A stretch of 8,904 nt of DNA from the NCBI GenBank assembly GCA_900769525.1, contig CAAGGY010000003.1:1-8904 (forward strand), written 5' to 3'. Shown here piece after piece: positions 6,715 through 8,904 of the stretch. The notes under the pieces are model-generated. The model was not told the DNA's origin and searched no databases. It worked only from the letters and a program-made list of their open reading frames with translations. Position numbers and translations under genes: made by a program. Position 1 is the first letter of the stretch. Each line of letters begins with the position of its first letter. Source of the stretch: an uncultured Alistipes sp. Its GTDB lineage: Bacteria; Bacteroidota; Bacteroidia; Bacteroidales; Rikenellaceae.

Positions 6715-8256
6715 CTACTCAACAAATATCTGGAACAGCAGCGGGCTATATGCTGGAATCTCTGTCGAGGTTGTTGTCACCGTTGTAGATGTCGAACCGC
6801 CAGACGAGGTATAACCATAACCGTAGTAGTATGGGTCGTAACCATAGTAACCATAATTATACGCACTACCATAGCCGTAGCCATAGATATTGTTCATCGC
6901 ATTCATATAGTTCATATAGTTGATATAGTCATAGTATGCCGTGTCGTCGGATGTTGTCGTAGAGGTGTGCGAGCCAACCTGACCAGCAAAGCCATAGCCA
7001 TAGGTAGAAACTGAGAGAACAGCAGCCCACTGGCCAACACGAAGCGTAGGAATAGCATACAACCACGACAAGATGTAGTCGTTCAACTCTGGGTCAGACA
7101 TCGTAAACGAGAGCGCCGTACCCTTAGACTGCACCTCGCCATGTATAATCTCCTTAACCTCGTCGATATTCGTATCGAAGATAAATCCATCGAGGAAGCG
7201 GCCTACATACCACACCTTAGCAGTAGTCTTGGTATTAAGCGAGTCGGTAGTAAGCACCTCATCGGTGGTTATACCCTTACCAAAACGCTCAATAAGAGCC
7301 TCATTAACCCTACTGTCGATATCGCCCGATGCGTATTCACCCTGTCGATAATCAAACTGCTTGTCGTACATCTTCTTGACACTCTGCACGTCGTAGTTAA
7401 GGCTCTTTTCGGGGTTATACGAGTAGTTTACATAGAGGTGTACAAGCGTATCTACTGGCTGGTGCCAACGACCATCATAGAACTCCAAAGGGCGAGTGTC
7501 TACCTCCTCCTCAGTGGTCTCGTCGCCACGAGTTGTACGTCGGCGCAGAACCTTAGCCTCCTTGTCGTCATCGTCCTCCTCCTTAACGACACGGTGGTCG
7601 GTGCAGAGGCCACCATTTGCATTAGCAAAGGCATCAACCCAATCGCCCTCATAGGCAACAGGGTTAGCCACATGGCCATAAATCTTCATGTGTACAGCCA
7701 AAGGCTTTGTTGCATCGAGCTCATACTCACCCTCATAACCGCCATCACTCGACTCTGTAGCCGCAATAATTGCAGATGGTAGGTAGAGAATCATCTCAGT
7801 ACCATAGCGCACCTCGATAGAGTCTTTACCAATCTTTAGCTTATTGAATGTAGCCAGATAGCTACCCTCCATCATCGTTGTGCTCAGAGCGCCACTAAAG
7901 CGATAGGCAGGGACGTAGCGAGTAAACTTAGTGAATGTACCAATCTGCTGGGCATAGTCACCATCACGTGTTTCGCAGATATTACCATCGAGGTCACGGC
8001 CAGTGAAGTCATACCACACCCATACATCTTTACCGCTAATAGGCAACGAATCCTGTACGCCATAGTCAAGAATTCTAACATAGTAGCCACCATCCTGCTG
8101 GTAGTTATCAACGATATCGGAGTGATACTTCTCAATCCAAGCCTTTAGCGAACGCTGCTCTATCTCGGTAGCACTCATCGTAGGCTCCTTGACACACGCC
8201 ACCATCATAAGCAGCAGGGCAACAAGAAGCGTTGCGACTTTGAAGTTCTTTCTCAT
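6715..8256 (-). CDS. Two-module FKBP-like lipoprotein with Tyr/Gly-rich loop insert
   Basis: A 513-aa predicted lipoprotein: hydrophobic signal peptide with cysteine at C21 (LLMMVAC; methionine at -3 is atypical). Two FKBP-like modules follow. Module 1 (about 77-195) keeps the outline VWVWYDFTGRDLDGNICET...GTEMILYLPSAIIA...PLAVHMKIYG, but FKBP12 Y26, F36 and D37 align to F84, C94 and E95, so isomerase activity is doubtful. A charged linker (about 225-255: KEEDDDDKEAK, LRRRTTRGD, TTEEE) and a further segment lead to module 2 (about 345-513). Module 2 matches FKBP12 closely: Y350, F360, D361, W398, Y421 and F508 correspond to Y26, F36, D37, W59, Y82 and F99, with exact spacing for Y26-F36-D37 and W59-Y82. 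Between GFAGQVGS and EIPAYSPLLFQIFVE it has about 70 extra residues, including 18 Tyr and 7 Gly within residues 441-482. Function is inferred as periplasmic or surface peptidyl-prolyl isomerase/chaperone; client unknown. Second gene of a - strand operon. Confidence 0.82.
   Translation of the reverse strand: MRKNFKVATLLVALLLMMVACVKEPTMSATEIEQRSLKAWIEKYHSDIVDNYQQDGGYYVRILDYGVQDSLPISGKDVWVWYDFTGRDLDGNICETRDGDYAQQIGTFTKFTRYVPAYRFSGALSTTMMEGSYLATFNKLKIGKDSIEVRYGTEMILYLPSAIIAATESSDGGYEGEYELDATKPLAVHMKIYGHVANPVAYEGDWVDAFANANGGLCTDHRVVKEEDDDDKEAKVLRRRTTRGDETTEEEVDTRPLEFYDGRWHQPVDTLVHLYVNYSYNPEKSLNYDVQSVKKMYDKQFDYRQGEYASGDIDSRVNEALIERFGKGITTDEVLTTDSLNTKTTAKVWYVGRFLDGFIFDTNIDEVKEIIHGEVQSKGTALSFTMSDPELNDYILSWLYAIPTLRVGQWAAVLSVSTYGYGFAGQVGSHTSTTTSDDTAYYDYINYMNYMNAMNNIYGYGYGSAYNYGYYGYDPYYYGYGYTSSGGSTSTTVTTTSTEIPAYSPLLFQIFVE
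6760..6969 (-). other. Tyr/Gly/Thr-rich low-complexity insert in the flap loop of FKBP module 2
   Basis: Residues 430-499 of the lipoprotein. The core (441-482; 6811-6936) contains YYDYINYMNYMNAMNN followed by alternating Tyr-Gly units (IYGYGYGSAYNYGYYGYDP, YYYGYGY). It is flanked by Ser/Thr-rich arms (HTSTTTSDDT and SSGGSTSTTVTTTST). In FKBP12 the equivalent 80s loop from Y82 to F99 is 17 residues; here it is 87. The frame stays open and the conserved last strand resumes after it, so this is a real insertion and not a frameshift. The underlying DNA has imperfect repeats of CCATAG/CCGTAG (+ strand), which could change length by slippage. Confidence 0.75.
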
Positions 8257-8265
8257 ATATAATTA

Positions 8266-8895
8266 TTACTTTTTCGTTACACTCTTAATTTCAATAAACC
8301 ACGCAAGTGCCGACTTACCTGGCACCATGCCAACATACTTCTTGCCAAAGCCCGCCTCGAAGGTGAGATATATCTCTACAATGTCGCCCTCATGGCAGCC
8401 CTCAAGGGCAGTACTGATGCTATCCAACAGGTCGTCAGAGCCTACCCTAACCTCCAATGGTTCTGTGGTCCACTCATACGAGGCGTTGAGTCCCTGGACA
8501 ACAAGTTCGTTTATTAGAGTCTCGTCGTTGGTTACAAAGATATTAGCAAGCGAGGGTTTGCTGCCGCTAAACACATAGCCAGAGTAGATAATCGAGATTT
8601 TATCGCCGCCCTCAATCACGGGTCTTGATTCACGACCTTCATCGTAGTAGGTAGAGATATAGCGATAGATATCTACACCCCACTGAGTGAAGAATTGTGG
8701 TTGACTATCTTGAGAATTTGGGACATCGACCTCTGCACATAGGCGTGGCTGGTGCGACTTGGTTAGATAGTCTGATATCGACTTTTGCTGCGAATTGAGC
8801 GTTGTGTCTGTCTCGTTTTTACACGACGAAAAGAGTGTTGCGACAGCCATCACAACAACCAAAATAGCTATATTAAAAACTCTGTTCATATACAT
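8266..8895 (-). CDS. FKBP-like lipoprotein
   Basis: A 209-aa predicted lipoprotein: hydrophobic signal peptide and lipobox LFSSC give C25, followed by KNETD. Residues about 96-206 resemble an FKBP domain: KISIIYSGYVFSG...NIFVTN, then LEVRVGSDDLLDSISTALEG, then GDIVEIYLTFEAGFGKKYVGMVPGKSALAWFIEIKSV. The last block aligns without gaps with the FKBP12 C-terminal half. Active-site positions are only partly kept: Y104 and F120 match Y26 and F36, F200 matches F99, while D37, W59 and Y82 are replaced by V121, I160 and F183. It may therefore bind peptides rather than isomerise them, or be a weak isomerase. The start may be the ATG at 8895 or the in-frame ATG at 8889 (MNRVFNIAIL, the more usual look of a signal peptide). 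It is the first visible gene of the - strand operon, 9 bp ahead of the larger FKBP-like gene; the promoter lies at or beyond the window edge. Confidence 0.8.
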   Translation of the reverse strand: MYMNRVFNIAILVVVMAVATLFSSCKNETDTTLNSQQKSISDYLTKSHQPRLCAEVDVPNSQDSQPQFFTQWGVDIYRYISTYYDEGRESRPVIEGGDKISIIYSGYVFSGSKPSLANIFVTNDETLINELVVQGLNASYEWTTEPLEVRVGSDDLLDSISTALEGCHEGDIVEIYLTFEAGFGKKYVGMVPGKSALAWFIEIKSVTKK

Positions 8896-8904
8896 ATAAT
8901 CGCA

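Noticed and set aside
6811..6936. Repetitive TAC/TAT-GGC tract considered as a CRISPR or non-coding satellite
   Set aside because: It keeps an open frame inside the FKBP-like gene, has no regular repeat-spacer structure, and the conserved final FKBP strand resumes after it.
7141..7782. A 213-codon + strand open frame opposite the large FKBP-like gene
   Set aside because: It lies antisense inside a well-supported lipoprotein gene, has no recognisable domain or promoter, and its composition follows from the codon bias of the opposite strand.

Overview
The window looks like chromosomal DNA from a Bacteroidota, most likely an order Bacteroidales gut-type organism (Alistipes- or Bacteroides-like; genus not resolved). 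The reasons are: promoters of the Bacteroidota form (TTTG, about 20 bp, TAnnTTTG) just ahead of two genes; AT-rich start regions without clear Shine-Dalgarno sequences; several SPII lipoproteins; and FKBP-like lipoproteins with Bacteroidota character. No tRNA, rRNA, CRISPR array, insertion sequence or phage gene was seen.

Layout. Positions 1-111 hold a regulatory region with one near-consensus promoter facing right, a second possible one, several TTACAAA-type inverted repeats, and a possible promoter facing left out of the window. Positions 112-546 encode a small XRE/Cro-CI family DNA-binding regulator, followed by an intrinsic terminator (576-613). A 356-bp non-coding stretch (547-902) carries repeated GTGCGA/TCGCAC elements and the promoter of the next operon. 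Positions 903-6552 are a complete tripartite RND efflux operon on the + strand: periplasmic adaptor, HAE1-type inner-membrane transporter, and outer-membrane factor. The genes are 5 bp apart and then overlap by 1 nt (TAATG). Positions 6553-6714 are a convergent intergenic region with a 28-bp perfect hairpin (probably a two-way terminator) and a second hairpin that ends the opposing transcript. Positions 8895-6715 on the - strand are a two-gene operon of FKBP-like lipoproteins separated by 9 bp.

How the genes work together. The adaptor, transporter and outer-membrane factor should form one drug/metabolite export pump spanning both membranes. The transporter keeps the proton-relay residues (D408, D409, K934, R964, T971), but by eye-alignment none of the six phenylalanines of the AcrB deep drug pocket is kept, so its cargo may differ from AcrB's. 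The XRE regulator upstream is a candidate controller of the pump, because a GTGCGACAAA motif follows its own stop codon and recurs ahead of the pump promoter; this is inference.

The most unusual item is the 513-aa lipoprotein. It has two FKBP-like modules. The C-terminal one matches FKBP12 at most active-site positions, with exact spacing in two stretches, but carries about 70 extra residues, extremely rich in tyrosine and glycine, in the loop where SlyD-type FKBPs carry their chaperone insert. The N-terminal module and the partner 209-aa lipoprotein have degraded active sites.
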